A stretch of DNA of 15,991 bases from an uncultured Oscillospiraceae bacterium (GCA_910588105.1 CAJUQD010000056.1:1-15991), one strand, 5' to 3'; positions 1 through 6,478 are shown, counted from the stretch's first letter. The notes: generated by a model not told the origin, from the letters alone. Program-made: numbers and translations.

Positions 1-793
1 CGTAGTAGTTGAACAGCTGGTAGTTGGTGCCCAGCTTGGCGTTGATCTTGCCCATGTAGCCCTCGACAATCTCGGGGATGGCGTCGTAGTACTTATTGCA
101 GGCCTCGCGGTGCTGGAAGAAGATATCGCCGTTCTCGTGGGAGCCGCGCATCACGGGGCGCTCGGGGTTGAGGGCGCGGGCGCGGAAGTCCTCAACGGCC
201 TTCCAGTCCACCATCTCGGCCAGGTCGTCGTAATCCCAGATGGCGACCTTCTGGATCTCGTGGGAGGTGCGGAAGCCGTCGAAGAAGTTCAGGAAGGGCA
301 CGCGGCCCTCGATGGCGGCCAGGTGGGCCACGGCGGCCAGGTCCATGACCTCCTGCACATTGCCCTCGGCCAGCATGGCGAAGCCGGTCTGGCGGCAGGC
401 CATAACGTCGGAGTGGTCGCCGAAGATGTTCAGCGCGTGGCTGGCCACGGTGCGGGCGGACACATGGAACACACCGGGGAGCAGCTCGCCGGAGATCTTG
501 TACATGTTGGGGATCATCAGCAGCAGGCCCTGGGAGGCGGTGTAGGTGGTGGTCAGGGCGCCGGCGGCCAGGGAGCCGTGGACGGTGCCGGCCGCGCCGG
601 CCTCGGACTGCATCTCGATGACCTTGACGGGCTGGCCGAAGATATTCTTCCTCCCGGCGGCGGCCCACTGGTCCACGTTGTCCGCCATGGGGCTGGACGG
701 CGTGATGGGATAGATGCCGGCCACCTCGGTAAAGGCGTAGGACACGTGGGCGGCGGCGGTATTGCCGTCCATAGTTTTGAACTTGCGTGCCAT
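1..793 (-). CDS. nifJ: Pyruvate:ferredoxin (flavodoxin) oxidoreductase, N-terminal part
   Basis: This is the first 264 codons of PFOR, which oxidatively decarboxylates pyruvate with CoA to acetyl-CoA and CO2, reducing ferredoxin in the cytoplasm of anaerobes. The reading frame is open from the ATG at 793 to the left edge, so the C-terminal three quarters of a roughly 1,170-residue enzyme lie outside. The visible protein begins MARKFKTMDGNTAAAHVSYA and has the YPITPSSPMAD motif (about residues 28-38) of the TPP pyrimidine-binding domain I. It also has the conserved glutamate in EMQSEAGAAG (E64) expected to activate the cofactor, and the TASQGLLLMIPNMYKI segment near residue 86. The start is fixed by AAAGGAGG at 803-810, nine bases upstream. 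It diverges from yifB. The family assignment is secure; whether pyruvate or another 2-oxoacid is the substrate cannot be proven from this part, but the motif set matches pyruvate enzymes. Confidence 0.95.
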   Translation of the reverse strand, partial: MARKFKTMDGNTAAAHVSYAFTEVAGIYPITPSSPMADNVDQWAAAGRKNIFGQPVKVIEMQSEAGAAGTVHGSLAAGALTTTYTASQGLLLMIPNMYKISGELLPGVFHVSARTVASHALNIFGDHSDVMACRQTGFAMLAEGNVQEVMDLAAVAHLAAIEGRVPFLNFFDGFRTSHEIQKVAIWDYDDLAEMVDWKAVEDFRARALNPERPVMRGSHENGDIFFQHREACNKYYDAIPEIVEGYMGKINAKLGTNYQLFNYY

Positions 794-823
794 AGGCGTT
801 TTCCTCCTTTTCATATGAGAACG

Positions 824-860
824 TTCACCTATTCGGTTCGTTCCGTTTCGCGGTGAATAG
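824..860 (-). promoter_or_regulatory. Inverted repeat around the nifJ transcription start
   Basis: TTCACC (824-829) pairs with GGTGAA (852-857), and CTATTC (829-834) pairs with GAATAG (855-860). The two six-base stems use overlapping arms, so only one can form at a time. The repeat overlaps the last bases of the -10 element and the predicted start, as an operator or a short leader switch would. No known regulator motif was recognised. Confidence 0.3.
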
Positions 861-887
861 TCTACCACATCCGTCCCGGTTTTGCAA
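859..887 (-). promoter_or_regulatory. Sigma-A-type promoter of nifJ
   Basis: On the minus strand there is a -35 element TTGCAA (882-887), a 17-base spacer, and a -10 element TAGACT (859-864). The -10 is preceded by TGG, which gives an extended -10 (TGnTAGACT). Transcription would start near 852, leaving a leader of about 60 bases before the ATG at 793. Each hexamer matches 4 of 6 consensus bases, but the spacing and the TG motif are ideal. Confidence 0.65.
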
Positions 888-968
888 TTGGAAAAGCTCA
901 ATTTTTTGGTAAACTTTCTGGACAATTTGGCTTTCCAGCCCCTTCCAGCCCCGCCTTCCCCGCAGGTC

Positions 969-997
969 TTGCGCAGCGGGGCAAATCATGGTAAAGT
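969..997 (+). promoter_or_regulatory. Probable promoter of yifB
   Basis: There is a -35-like TTGCGC at 969-974, a 17-base spacer, and TAAAGT at 992-997 preceded by TGG (extended -10). The -35 hexamer sits in the loop of an inverted repeat, CCCCGC (958-963) with GCGGGG (976-981). A repressor could use this, though in GC-rich DNA it may be chance. Ten-base tandem copies of TTCCAGCCCC lie just upstream at 933-942 and 943-952. Confidence 0.45.
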
Positions 998-1032
998 ATT
1001 AAAAACCATACAGAGGAAAGGGGCGAGCGCCC

Positions 1033-2556
1033 ATGGTATGCAATGTAACCTCCCTGGGACTGAACGGGGTAGAGGGCTATCCGGTGGCCGCCGAGTGCGC
1101 CCTGTCCCGCGGCCTGCCTGCCTTCGACGTGGTGGGCCTGCCCGACGCCGCCGTGAAAGAGGCCAGGGAGCGGGTGCGCTCGGCAATCAAATCCAGCGGC
1201 TTTGACTTCCCCGTCTCCCGCATCACCGTGAACCTGGCCCCCGCCGGCCGGCGCAAGGCGGGCACGGTGTACGACCTGCCCATTCTGGTGGGCATTTTGT
1301 GCGCGGGGGGCCAGCTCTCCCTGAAGGATGAACGGGACTCCGCCTTTTTGGGCGAGCTGTCCCTGGATGGGCGGCTGCGCCCGGTGCCCGGGGTGCTGCC
1401 CATGGCGCTGGCGGCCAAACGGGCGGGCATACGCCGCCTGTTCGTCCCCGCAGACAACGCCCCGGAGGCCACCCTGGCCGACGGGCTGGAGGTGCTGCCC
1501 GTCCATGCGGTGGGGGAACTGGCCCTCCACCTGTCCGGGGAACAGCCCATTGTCCCCGCCCGGCCCTGGCAGGACGGGCTTCCCCCCCTCCAGGGCCCGG
1601 ACTTTTCCGAGGTGAAGGGCCAGGAGCAGGCCAAGCGGGCGCTGGAGGTGGCCGCCGCCGGGGGCCACCATGTGCTCATGTCGGGCTCTCCCGGCTCGGG
1701 CAAGTCCATGATGGCCAAGCGCTTGCCGTCCATACTGCCCGACATGACCCGGGCAGAGGCCCTGGCCTGCACGGAAATCTACTCGGTCATGGGCCTGACC
1801 AGCAGGGAGCGCCCCATGGTGCGCCGCCGCCCCTTCCGCGCCCCCCACCACACCATCTCCGCCGCCGGGATGACCGGGGGCGGGTCCACACCCCGGCCGG
1901 GGGAGATCTCCCTGGCCCACAACGGGGTTTTGTTCCTGGACGAGCTGCCCGAGTTCCATGCCGACGTGCTGGAGGTGCTCCGCCAGCCCCTGGAGGACGG
2001 GGTGGCCCAGATATCCCGGGTGTCCGGCTCTGTGACCTACCCCAGCCGGTTCATGCTGGTGTGCGCCATGAACCCGTGCAGGTGCGGCTGGTACGGCCAT
2101 CCCTCGGGGCGCTGCACCTGCACGGAGCAGGCGGTGCGGCGCTACCTGTCCCGGCTGTCGGGGCCCATGCTGGACCGCATCGACATCTGTGTGGACGTGC
2201 CCCCCCTGGACTACGACGAGCTGTCCGGCAGCGCCCCCCCGGCGGAGCCCTCCGCCGCCATCCGGCAGCGGGTCAACGCCGCCCGCGCCGTCCAGACCGC
2301 CCGCTACGGCCCGGACGGCCCCGCCTGCAACGCCCAGATGGGGCCTAGGGAGCTGCGGGAGCACTGCAAGTTGGACGGGGAGTGCCAGCGGCTTATCCGG
2401 GGGGCCTATGACCGGCTGGGCCTTACCGCCCGGGGGTACGACCGCATCCTGCGGGTGGCCCGCACCATCGCCGACCTGGACGGGGAGGAAGCCATTGCCG
2501 CCCACCACCTCGCCGAGGCGCTGCAGTACAGGCCGCCCGAGCATTTGAGAGCGTAA
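1033..2556 (+). CDS. comM: YifB/ComM family Mg-chelatase-like AAA+ ATPase
   Basis: This 507-residue protein has the full YifB/ComM architecture. An N-terminal ChlI/Lon-protease-like domain spans about residues 20-140, a Mg-chelatase-type AAA+ core about 190-395, and a C-terminal Mg-chelatase domain about 403-500. Walker A is GSPGSGKS (218-225) and Walker B is VLFLDE (299-304). The family's four cysteines appear in CRCGWYGHPSGRCTC (C349, C351, C361, C363), and DRID (381-384) is present as a sensor/arginine region. In Gram-negative bacteria ComM is a hexameric helicase that promotes branch migration during natural transformation; transfer of that role to this organism is inference. The ATG at 1033 has GAGGAAAGG about 11 bases upstream. 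It ends at a strong two-way terminator shared with secG. It stands alone in its transcription unit; cinA, another competence-named gene, lies about 5 kb away. Confidence 0.95.
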   Translation: MVCNVTSLGLNGVEGYPVAAECALSRGLPAFDVVGLPDAAVKEARERVRSAIKSSGFDFPVSRITVNLAPAGRRKAGTVYDLPILVGILCAGGQLSLKDERDSAFLGELSLDGRLRPVPGVLPMALAAKRAGIRRLFVPADNAPEATLADGLEVLPVHAVGELALHLSGEQPIVPARPWQDGLPPLQGPDFSEVKGQEQAKRALEVAAAGGHHVLMSGSPGSGKSMMAKRLPSILPDMTRAEALACTEIYSVMGLTSRERPMVRRRPFRAPHHTISAAGMTGGGSTPRPGEISLAHNGVLFLDELPEFHADVLEVLRQPLEDGVAQISRVSGSVTYPSRFMLVCAMNPCRCGWYGHPSGRCTCTEQAVRRYLSRLSGPMLDRIDICVDVPPLDYDELSGSAPPAEPSAAIRQRVNAARAVQTARYGPDGPACNAQMGPRELREHCKLDGECQRLIRGAYDRLGLTARGYDRILRVARTIADLDGEEAIAAHHLAEALQYRPPEHLRA

Positions 2557-2591
2557 AAAAGCTCCCCTGCCCATGGGCAGGGGAGCTTTTT
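2556..2591. terminator. Two-way intrinsic terminator between yifB and secG
   Basis: This is a perfect 36-base palindrome centred on CCATGG at 2571-2576, with 18-bp arms that begin with A5 and end with T5. On either strand it gives a GC-rich stem followed by U residues. It overlaps the last base of the yifB stop codon and ends 11 bases before the secG stop, so it serves both converging genes. Confidence 0.93.
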
Positions 2592-2602
2592 CAAATTACG
2601 CT

Positions 2603-2848
2603 TCAGGACAGGGACAGCAGGCACAGGGCCAGGGTGAGGACCATGAACACGATGGCCACCCACTTGGTCATCTTGGCCAGGCGGGCGTCGGCAGTCTTGG
2701 CCTTGTTCTTGGACAGGAAGGTGTCAGCGCCGCCGGCGATAGCGCCGGACAGGCCGGCGCTCTTGCCGGACTGGAGCATGACGATGGCCACCAGGGCCAG
2801 GGACACGATGAAGTAAATGATGGACACGATGAGCTGGGGAGTGGTCAT
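2603..2848 (-). CDS. secG: Preprotein translocase subunit SecG
   Basis: This 81-residue membrane protein matches SecG, the small non-essential subunit of the SecYEG channel that stimulates SecA-driven export. It has two hydrophobic segments, about residues 5-25 and 62-80. They are joined by a glycine/alanine-rich loop with the conserved pattern LQSGKSAGLSGAIAGGADTF (about 25-44), followed by a charged stretch KNKAKTADARLAK. Length and topology are normal for Firmicutes SecG (70-85 residues). The ATG at 2848 has AAAGGA at 2860-2865, ten or eleven bases upstream. It has its own promoter and lies downstream of the DUF1846 gene on the same strand, with no convincing terminator between them, so read-through is possible. 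The rnr and smpB genes that often follow secG in Firmicutes are absent here; yifB converges instead. Confidence 0.93.
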   Translation of the reverse strand: MTTPQLIVSIIYFIVSLALVAIVMLQSGKSAGLSGAIAGGADTFLSKNKAKTADARLAKMTKWVAIVFMVLTLALCLLSLS

Positions 2849-2912
2849 TTTAACTCAAATCCTTTCGGTGATGGCTTCGTAAAAGCGGGCAAGCCCCGCA
2901 CAGGTATTAAGC

Positions 2913-2941
2913 ATGATACCACACCCCGCGCCCAATTGCAA
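2913..2941 (-). promoter_or_regulatory. Sigma-A-type promoter of secG
   Basis: On the minus strand there is a -35 element TTGCAA (2936-2941), a 17-base spacer, and a -10 element TATCAT (2913-2918) with TGG before it (extended -10). The layout is almost the same as the nifJ promoter. The leader carries a small stem, GCGGG/CCCGC (arms 2885-2889 and 2895-2899), followed by four T on the minus strand (2881-2884). This is a weak terminator-like shape between the start point and the ribosome site. Confidence 0.75.
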
Positions 2942-2988
2942 GCCTTTTCTTTCGTGCCGCGCCAACAGCCCCGCATATGTCAAACAGG

Positions 2989-3004
2989 CGGTTCACGTGA
3001 AACG
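2989..3004. repeat. parS-like 16-bp imperfect palindrome
   Basis: The site reads CGGTTCACGTGAAACG. It has a perfect 10-bp core TTCACGTGAA and is symmetrical at 14 of 16 positions. The ParB/Spo0J centromere consensus TGTTNCACGTGAAACA is matched at 13 of 16 positions, with the CACGTG core intact. It sits between the end of the DUF1846 gene and the secG promoter. With three mismatches, ParB binding is uncertain; it could equally be a regulator site with an E-box-like core. Confidence 0.3.
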
Positions 3005-3010
3005 CTTCCC

Positions 3011-4498
3011 CTACTTGTGGTAGAGCTGGCTGCCCTGGTAGCGGGGGGTGCATGTCAGGCGCAGGCCCAGCCTGGAATAGGTCCCGCTGTCCGCGACGGT
3101 GAGGATGACGGAGGAGTGGGCCTCACAGTCCCGCAACATGTCCAGGCTGTCCAGCGCCCGGGCGGCCAGGGGTACGGTGGCGGTGGAGATGGCCAGGGCG
3201 ATGAGCACTTCGTCGCTGTGGAGCCGGGGGTTGCGGCTGCCCAGGTGGCCCACCTTCAGCGCCTGGATGGGCTCGATGGCCTCCCGGGCGATCAGGTGGG
3301 TCTTGCGTTGGATGCCCGCCAGCGCCTTGAGGGCATTGAGCAGGGCCGCGGCGGCGGCCCCCATCAGCTCGGAGGTCTTGCCCACCACCACCCGTCCGTC
3401 GGGCAGCTGGATTGCGGCGGCAGGCTCCCCCCGCTCCTCCGCCTTGTCCTCGGCGGCGCGGATGACGGGGCGCAGCTCCGGGCCCGCCTGGGCCTGCTTC
3501 ATCAGCAGCTCCAGCTTGTAGACGATCTCATCGCTGCCCTGGCCCCGGCGGCGGTCGCACAGGGCGGCGTAGTACCTGCGGATGATCTCCTGCCTGGCCG
3601 CCGCGCATACGGCCTCATCGTCTATGATGCAGCTGCCCGCCATGTTCACCCCCATGTCGGTGGGGGATTTGTAGGGGCTCTCCCCCATGATCTCCCCAAA
3701 CATGGCCTGGAGCACCGGGAACACCTCCACGTCCCGGTTATAGTTCACCGTGGTCTCTCCATAGGCCTGGAGGTGGAAGGGGTCGATCATGTTCACGTCG
3801 TTCAAATCGGCGGTGGCCGCCTCGTAAGCCAGGTTTACCGGGTGCTTGAGGGGCAGGTTCCAGGTGGGGAAGGTCTCAAACTTGGCGTACCCCGCCCGCA
3901 CCCCCCGGATGTGGTGGTGGTAGAGCTGGGACAGGCAGGTGGCCATTTTCCCTGACCCGGGGCCGGGGGCAGTGACCACCACAAGGGGCCTTTCCGTCTC
4001 AATGTAGTCATTTTTGCCGAAGCCGTCCTCCGACACGATGCGCCCCACGTCATGGGGGTAGCCGGGGATGGGATAGTGGAGGTATACCTTCACCCCAAAC
4101 CCCTCCAGCCGCCGCTTGAACGCGTCCGCCGCCGGCTGGCCGGCGTACTGGGTGATGGTGACGCTGCCCACGTGCAGCCCCTCCCCCCGGAAGGTGTCGA
4201 TGAGGCGCAGCACATCCTCCTCATAGGTGATGCCCAGGTCCCCCCGCACCTTGTTCTGCTCGATGGCGGCGGCGTTGATGACCACCACCACCTCCACGCT
4301 GTCCTTCAGCGCCAGCAGCATTCGGATCTTGCTGTCCGGGGCAAAGCCGGGCAGCACCCGGGCCGCGTGGTAGTCGTCAAACAGCTTTCCGCCGAACTCC
4401 AGGTACAGCTTTCCGCCGAATTGGCCGATGCGCTCCCGGATACGGGCGGACTGGGTTTCCACATAGCGCTGGTTGTCAAATCCGATCCCAATAGACAT
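3011..4498 (-). CDS. DUF1846 family protein of unknown function
   Basis: This is a 495-residue cytoplasmic protein of the DUF1846 family (PF08903), common in Firmicutes and actinobacteria, with structures but no settled function. Family hallmarks are the start GFDNQRYVETQSARI, KLYLEFGGKLFDDYHAARVLPGF (about 30-52), and VVVVINAAAIEQNKVRGDLG (about 70-89). Also present are the glycine-rich TAPGPGSGKMATCLSQLYH (about 176-194) and the FPTWNLPLKHPVNLAYEAATADL stretch (about 210-232). The segment APGPGSGK (177-184) looks like a P-loop but lacks the usual Ser/Thr after the lysine, so nucleotide binding is only a guess. No signal peptide or membrane segment is visible. The ATG at 4498 was chosen because the family's conserved N-terminus begins there; the open frame continues upstream without homology. 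It has its own promoter, divergent from thiI, and an odd hairpin-split ribosome site. Confidence 0.92.
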   Translation of the reverse strand: MSIGIGFDNQRYVETQSARIRERIGQFGGKLYLEFGGKLFDDYHAARVLPGFAPDSKIRMLLALKDSVEVVVVINAAAIEQNKVRGDLGITYEEDVLRLIDTFRGEGLHVGSVTITQYAGQPAADAFKRRLEGFGVKVYLHYPIPGYPHDVGRIVSEDGFGKNDYIETERPLVVVTAPGPGSGKMATCLSQLYHHHIRGVRAGYAKFETFPTWNLPLKHPVNLAYEAATADLNDVNMIDPFHLQAYGETTVNYNRDVEVFPVLQAMFGEIMGESPYKSPTDMGVNMAGSCIIDDEAVCAAARQEIIRRYYAALCDRRRGQGSDEIVYKLELLMKQAQAGPELRPVIRAAEDKAEERGEPAAAIQLPDGRVVVGKTSELMGAAAAALLNALKALAGIQRKTHLIAREAIEPIQALKVGHLGSRNPRLHSDEVLIALAISTATVPLAARALDSLDMLRDCEAHSSVILTVADSGTYSRLGLRLTCTPRYQGSQLYHK

Positions 4499-4544
4499 AA
4501 AATTGCAGGGCCGCGGCTCCCGCGTGCGGCCCCCTCCCCCTCTC
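4499..4544 (-). promoter_or_regulatory. Hairpin-bridged ribosome binding site of the DUF1846 gene
   Basis: No Shine-Dalgarno lies at normal distance from the ATG at 4498. A purine tract GAGAGGGGGAGGGG (4544 to 4531) lies more than 30 bases upstream. Between them is a perfect 7-bp stem, GGGCCGC (4508-4514 on the plus strand) with GCGGCCC (4526-4532), and an 11-base loop. If the stem folds, its 25 bases are removed from the path and AGGGGGAGG (4541 to 4533) comes to lie nine bases from the start codon, an ideal spacing. Confidence 0.45.
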
Positions 4545-4569
4545 GCCTGTGTATGCGTTCTCTCCCCAG

Positions 4570-4598
4570 ATTTTAACACAATCCGGGGCAGGGGGCAA
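4570..4598 (-). promoter_or_regulatory. Promoter of the DUF1846 gene
   Basis: On the minus strand there is a -35 element TTGCCC (4593-4598), a 17-base spacer, and a -10 element TAAAAT (4570-4575) with TGT before it (TGn extended -10). The leader to the ATG is about 65 bases and contains the split ribosome site. It diverges from the thiI promoter, with about 50 bases between the two -35 elements. Confidence 0.68.
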
Positions 4599-4621
4599 GG
4601 AAAATCTGTCCGCGCACGCGA

Positions 4622-4648
4622 CCCGCCCGGGCGGGGGCGGGCCCGCCC
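4622..4648. repeat. Twin 14-bp all-GC palindromes between divergent promoters
   Basis: CCCGCCCGGGCGGG (4622-4635) and GGGCGGGCCCGCCC (4635-4648) are each perfect palindromes and share one base. The second ends directly against the -35 element of thiI (4649). The 27 bases are pure G/C. They may be an operator pair, a cruciform-forming insulator, or a chance product of high GC content. Confidence 0.5.
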
Positions 4649-4677
4649 TTGACACAGCCCCGCCGTCCCTGTAAAAT
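4649..4677 (+). promoter_or_regulatory. Sigma-A promoter of thiI
   Basis: There is a consensus -35 TTGACA (4649-4654), a 17-base spacer, and a -10 element TAAAAT (4672-4677, 5 of 6). Transcription would start near 4684, about 29 bases before the ATG at 4713. This is among the best promoters in the window. Confidence 0.82.
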
Positions 4678-4712
4678 AGGGGGACATCCGATGTAGAAAG
4701 CAAGGGACGCGT

Positions 4713-5885
4713 ATGAAAGAGATCATCCTGCTCAAGCAGGGAGAGATGGTGCTCAAGGGCCTCAACCGCCGGGGCTTTGAGGAGAAAATGATGGGCAACG
4801 CCAAGCGGAGGCTGAAGAAATACGGCCCCTTCAAGGTCTACACCCGCCAGTCCGCCACCTATGTGGAGCCGCTGGACGATGCCTGCGACTTCGAGGGCGC
4901 CTGGACCGCCATGGGCAAGCTGTTCGGCGCGGTGGGCATATGCCGGGCCAGGGCCTGCCCCAAGGACAGGGACGCCATTGTGCAGTGCGCCGTGGACTAC
5001 CTGGGGGACAAGCTGAGCTCCGCCAGATCCTTCAAGGTGGAGAGCAAGCGGGCGGACAAGAGCTTCCCCATGACCTCCATCCAGCTGTCCCAGTATGTGG
5101 GCGGCGAGCTCCACGACCGCTTCCCCCACCTGGCGGCGGACATGCACCACCCGGAGCTGACGGTTCATGTGGAGGTGCGGGACTTCGATGCCTACCTCCA
5201 TGCCGACCCGGAGCCGGGGGCGGGGGGGCTGCCCGTTGGCATGGGGGGACGGGCGCTGTCCCTGCTGTCCGGCGGCATCGACTCCCCCGTGTCCTCCTGG
5301 ATGGCCGCCAAACGGGGGGTCATTGTGGACATGATCCACTATTACTCCTACCCCTACACCTCCCCGGAGGCCAAGGAGAAGGTGCTGGAGCTGGCCCGGC
5401 TGCTGGTGCCCTACACGGGCAAGCAGTGCGTCCATGTGGTACCCTTCACCAAAATCCAGGAGGAGCTGCGCCGCGCCTGCCCCGAGGAGCTGTTCACCAT
5501 CCTCATGCGCCGCTTCATGATGCGCATCGCCTGCCGGGTGGCCCAGAAGAACGGCATCCAGGCCCTGGTGACGGGGGAGTCGGTGGGCCAGGTGGCCAGC
5601 CAGACCCTGGAGGCCATGGTGTGCACCGACGCGGTGTGCACCGTGCCGGTGCTGCGCCCCCTGGTGGGGATGGACAAGGAGGAGATCGTCCGCATATCCC
5701 GGCGGATCGGCACCTTTGAGACCTCCATCCTGCCCTATGAGGACTGCTGCACCGTGTTCACACCCAAGCACCCCCGCACCAAGCCGAAGCCGGAGGAGCT
5801 GGAGGAGGCGGAAAAAGCGCTGGACGTGGACGGCCTGGTGGAGGAGGCGGTAAGCAGCATAGAGCGGGTGATTCTGGACCTGTAA
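4713..5885 (+). CDS. thiI: tRNA sulfurtransferase ThiI (4-thiouridine synthase)
   Basis: This 390-residue cytoplasmic enzyme adenylates and thiolates U8 of tRNA to 4-thiouridine; in many bacteria it also supplies sulfur for the thiazole of thiamin. The N-terminal ferredoxin-like region (1-60) and THUMP RNA-binding domain (about 60-165) precede a PP-loop ATPase with LSGGIDSPVSSWM (185-197). The expected loop cysteines are in EDCCTVFTPKHPRTKP (C345, C346), the position of the catalytic Cys344 of E. coli ThiI. It has no C-terminal rhodanese domain, as is usual in Firmicutes; sulfur relay then depends on a cysteine desulfurase acting directly, and no nifS/iscS gene is nearby. The ATG at 4713 has AAGGGA five bases upstream, and the family's N-terminus (MKEIILLKQGEMVLKG) starts there. 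It is divergent from the DUF1846 gene. No clear terminator follows, so read-through into the next small gene is possible. Confidence 0.96.
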   Translation: MKEIILLKQGEMVLKGLNRRGFEEKMMGNAKRRLKKYGPFKVYTRQSATYVEPLDDACDFEGAWTAMGKLFGAVGICRARACPKDRDAIVQCAVDYLGDKLSSARSFKVESKRADKSFPMTSIQLSQYVGGELHDRFPHLAADMHHPELTVHVEVRDFDAYLHADPEPGAGGLPVGMGGRALSLLSGGIDSPVSSWMAAKRGVIVDMIHYYSYPYTSPEAKEKVLELARLLVPYTGKQCVHVVPFTKIQEELRRACPEELFTILMRRFMMRIACRVAQKNGIQALVTGESVGQVASQTLEAMVCTDAVCTVPVLRPLVGMDKEEIVRISRRIGTFETSILPYEDCCTVFTPKHPRTKPKPEELEEAEKALDVDGLVEEAVSSIERVILDL

Positions 5886-5909
5886 AATCAGCCAAAATTG
5901 ATTGATTTA

Positions 5910-5918
5910 TGGTATGAT
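5910..5918 (+). promoter_or_regulatory. Possible extended -10 promoter of the small membrane gene
   Basis: TGGTATGAT forms an extended -10 (TGn plus TATGAT, 5 of 6) in an AT-rich stretch just after thiI. No recognisable -35 is found 17 bases upstream (5890-5895). The start would be near 5925, placing the GC hairpin at 5946-5970 in the leader. Confidence 0.5.
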
Positions 5919-5945
5919 ATGCACATGACTGGGTACAGGATTGAG

Positions 5946-5970
5946 GCGGCGCCAAACTGACTGGCGCCGC
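5946..5970 (+). repeat. Leader hairpin before the small membrane gene
   Basis: GCGGCGCCA (5946-5954) and TGGCGCCGC (5962-5970) form a perfect 9-bp stem with a seven-base loop. No T-run follows, so it is not a normal intrinsic terminator for thiI. It lies between the predicted start and the ribosome site at 5993-5998. It could be an operator, an mRNA-stabilising stem, or a factor-dependent stop. Confidence 0.55.
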
Positions 5971-6004
5971 GAACCCCGATGGCACTATGCCGAAGGAGCG
6001 GGCT

Positions 6005-6439
6005 ATGAAACCTGATTTCAAAAAATGTTGCATATTCCTCGTCCTGCTGGCCGCAGCCGCAGTGCTCATTGTGCTGTTCATAAAATGGAATGAAGCAGAT
6101 GTCAGCATCACCATTGGTTTTCCCGTGGAAGCAGGGGCGGTTGATTATACCAACTCCAAGCCCATTTCGGACAGGCGGACTGTAAACCTCATCCTGTTTG
6201 CCCTGCTGACTGGAAAATCCCTGGATGACTCCGCCGTACCGAATATGCCGCCGGACGCGGTTATGATGATACGGCCCAAAGAAGAAAATATTGGATACCC
6301 GTTCTCCATATGGCTGGATCAGACCAGCGTGATTTACGCAATGGGGACAGGCGATGACGCAACGGAATATCGGATTGTCAACAACCTGTCCGACGAGGAG
6401 TACCGTGTTTTGAACAGCATGATAGCAGCGAGAGGATAG
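6005..6439 (+). CDS. Small membrane-anchored protein of unknown family
   Basis: I do not recognise this 144-residue protein. It starts MKPDFKKCC and then has one long hydrophobic segment (about residues 10-27, rich in Leu/Ala/Ile/Val) with lysines before it, so it should be an N-in, C-out membrane anchor or uncleaved signal. The two cysteines lie before the hydrophobic core rather than after it, so a lipoprotein box is unlikely. The rest (about 30-144) is a soluble domain of mixed polarity, ending in YRIVNNLSDEEYRVLNSMIA. The start at 6005 is preferred over the in-frame ATG at 5987 because AAGGAG (5993-5998) lies six bases before it. By eye, base composition is close to 50 % GC against well over 60 % in its neighbours, and codon choice is less biased, suggesting late acquisition. 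It has no operon partner and ends before a shared terminator. Confidence 0.75.
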   Translation: MKPDFKKCCIFLVLLAAAAVLIVLFIKWNEADVSITIGFPVEAGAVDYTNSKPISDRRTVNLILFALLTGKSLDDSAVPNMPPDAVMMIRPKEENIGYPFSIWLDQTSVIYAMGTGDDATEYRIVNNLSDEEYRVLNSMIAARG

Positions 6440-6478
6440 GTGCTGTTTGAAAATTGCCGGCATACCATGGCCCTATGA

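Noticed and set aside
177..240. Rho-independent stop or promoter inside nifJ
   Set aside because: Stem-like GC stretches are frequent in this GC-rich coding DNA and none has a T-run; they were treated as coding sequence.
898..2574. Long antisense open frame opposite yifB, and similar ones opposite DUF1846 (2573-3955), thiI (4476-5771), cinA (7737-9080), aroF/aroB (9004-10962) and aroA/aroC (11532-13935)
   Set aside because: They are Gly/His/Gln/Pro-rich translations typical of GC-rich antisense frames. They show no family motifs, and each lies opposite a gene with clear motifs and a ribosome site.
4499..4834. Upstream in-frame extension of the DUF1846 protein
   Set aside because: The extension covers the promoter and the thiI start, is Arg/Gly-rich, and has no family similarity; conserved sequence begins at 4498.
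5946..5970. Intrinsic terminator for thiI
   Set aside because: The stem is perfect but is followed by GAACCCCGAT with no T-run, and it lies downstream of the next gene's likely promoter.
5987..6004. Earlier ATG for the small membrane protein
   Set aside because: The AAGGAG lies inside this six-codon extension and is correctly spaced for the ATG at 6005.
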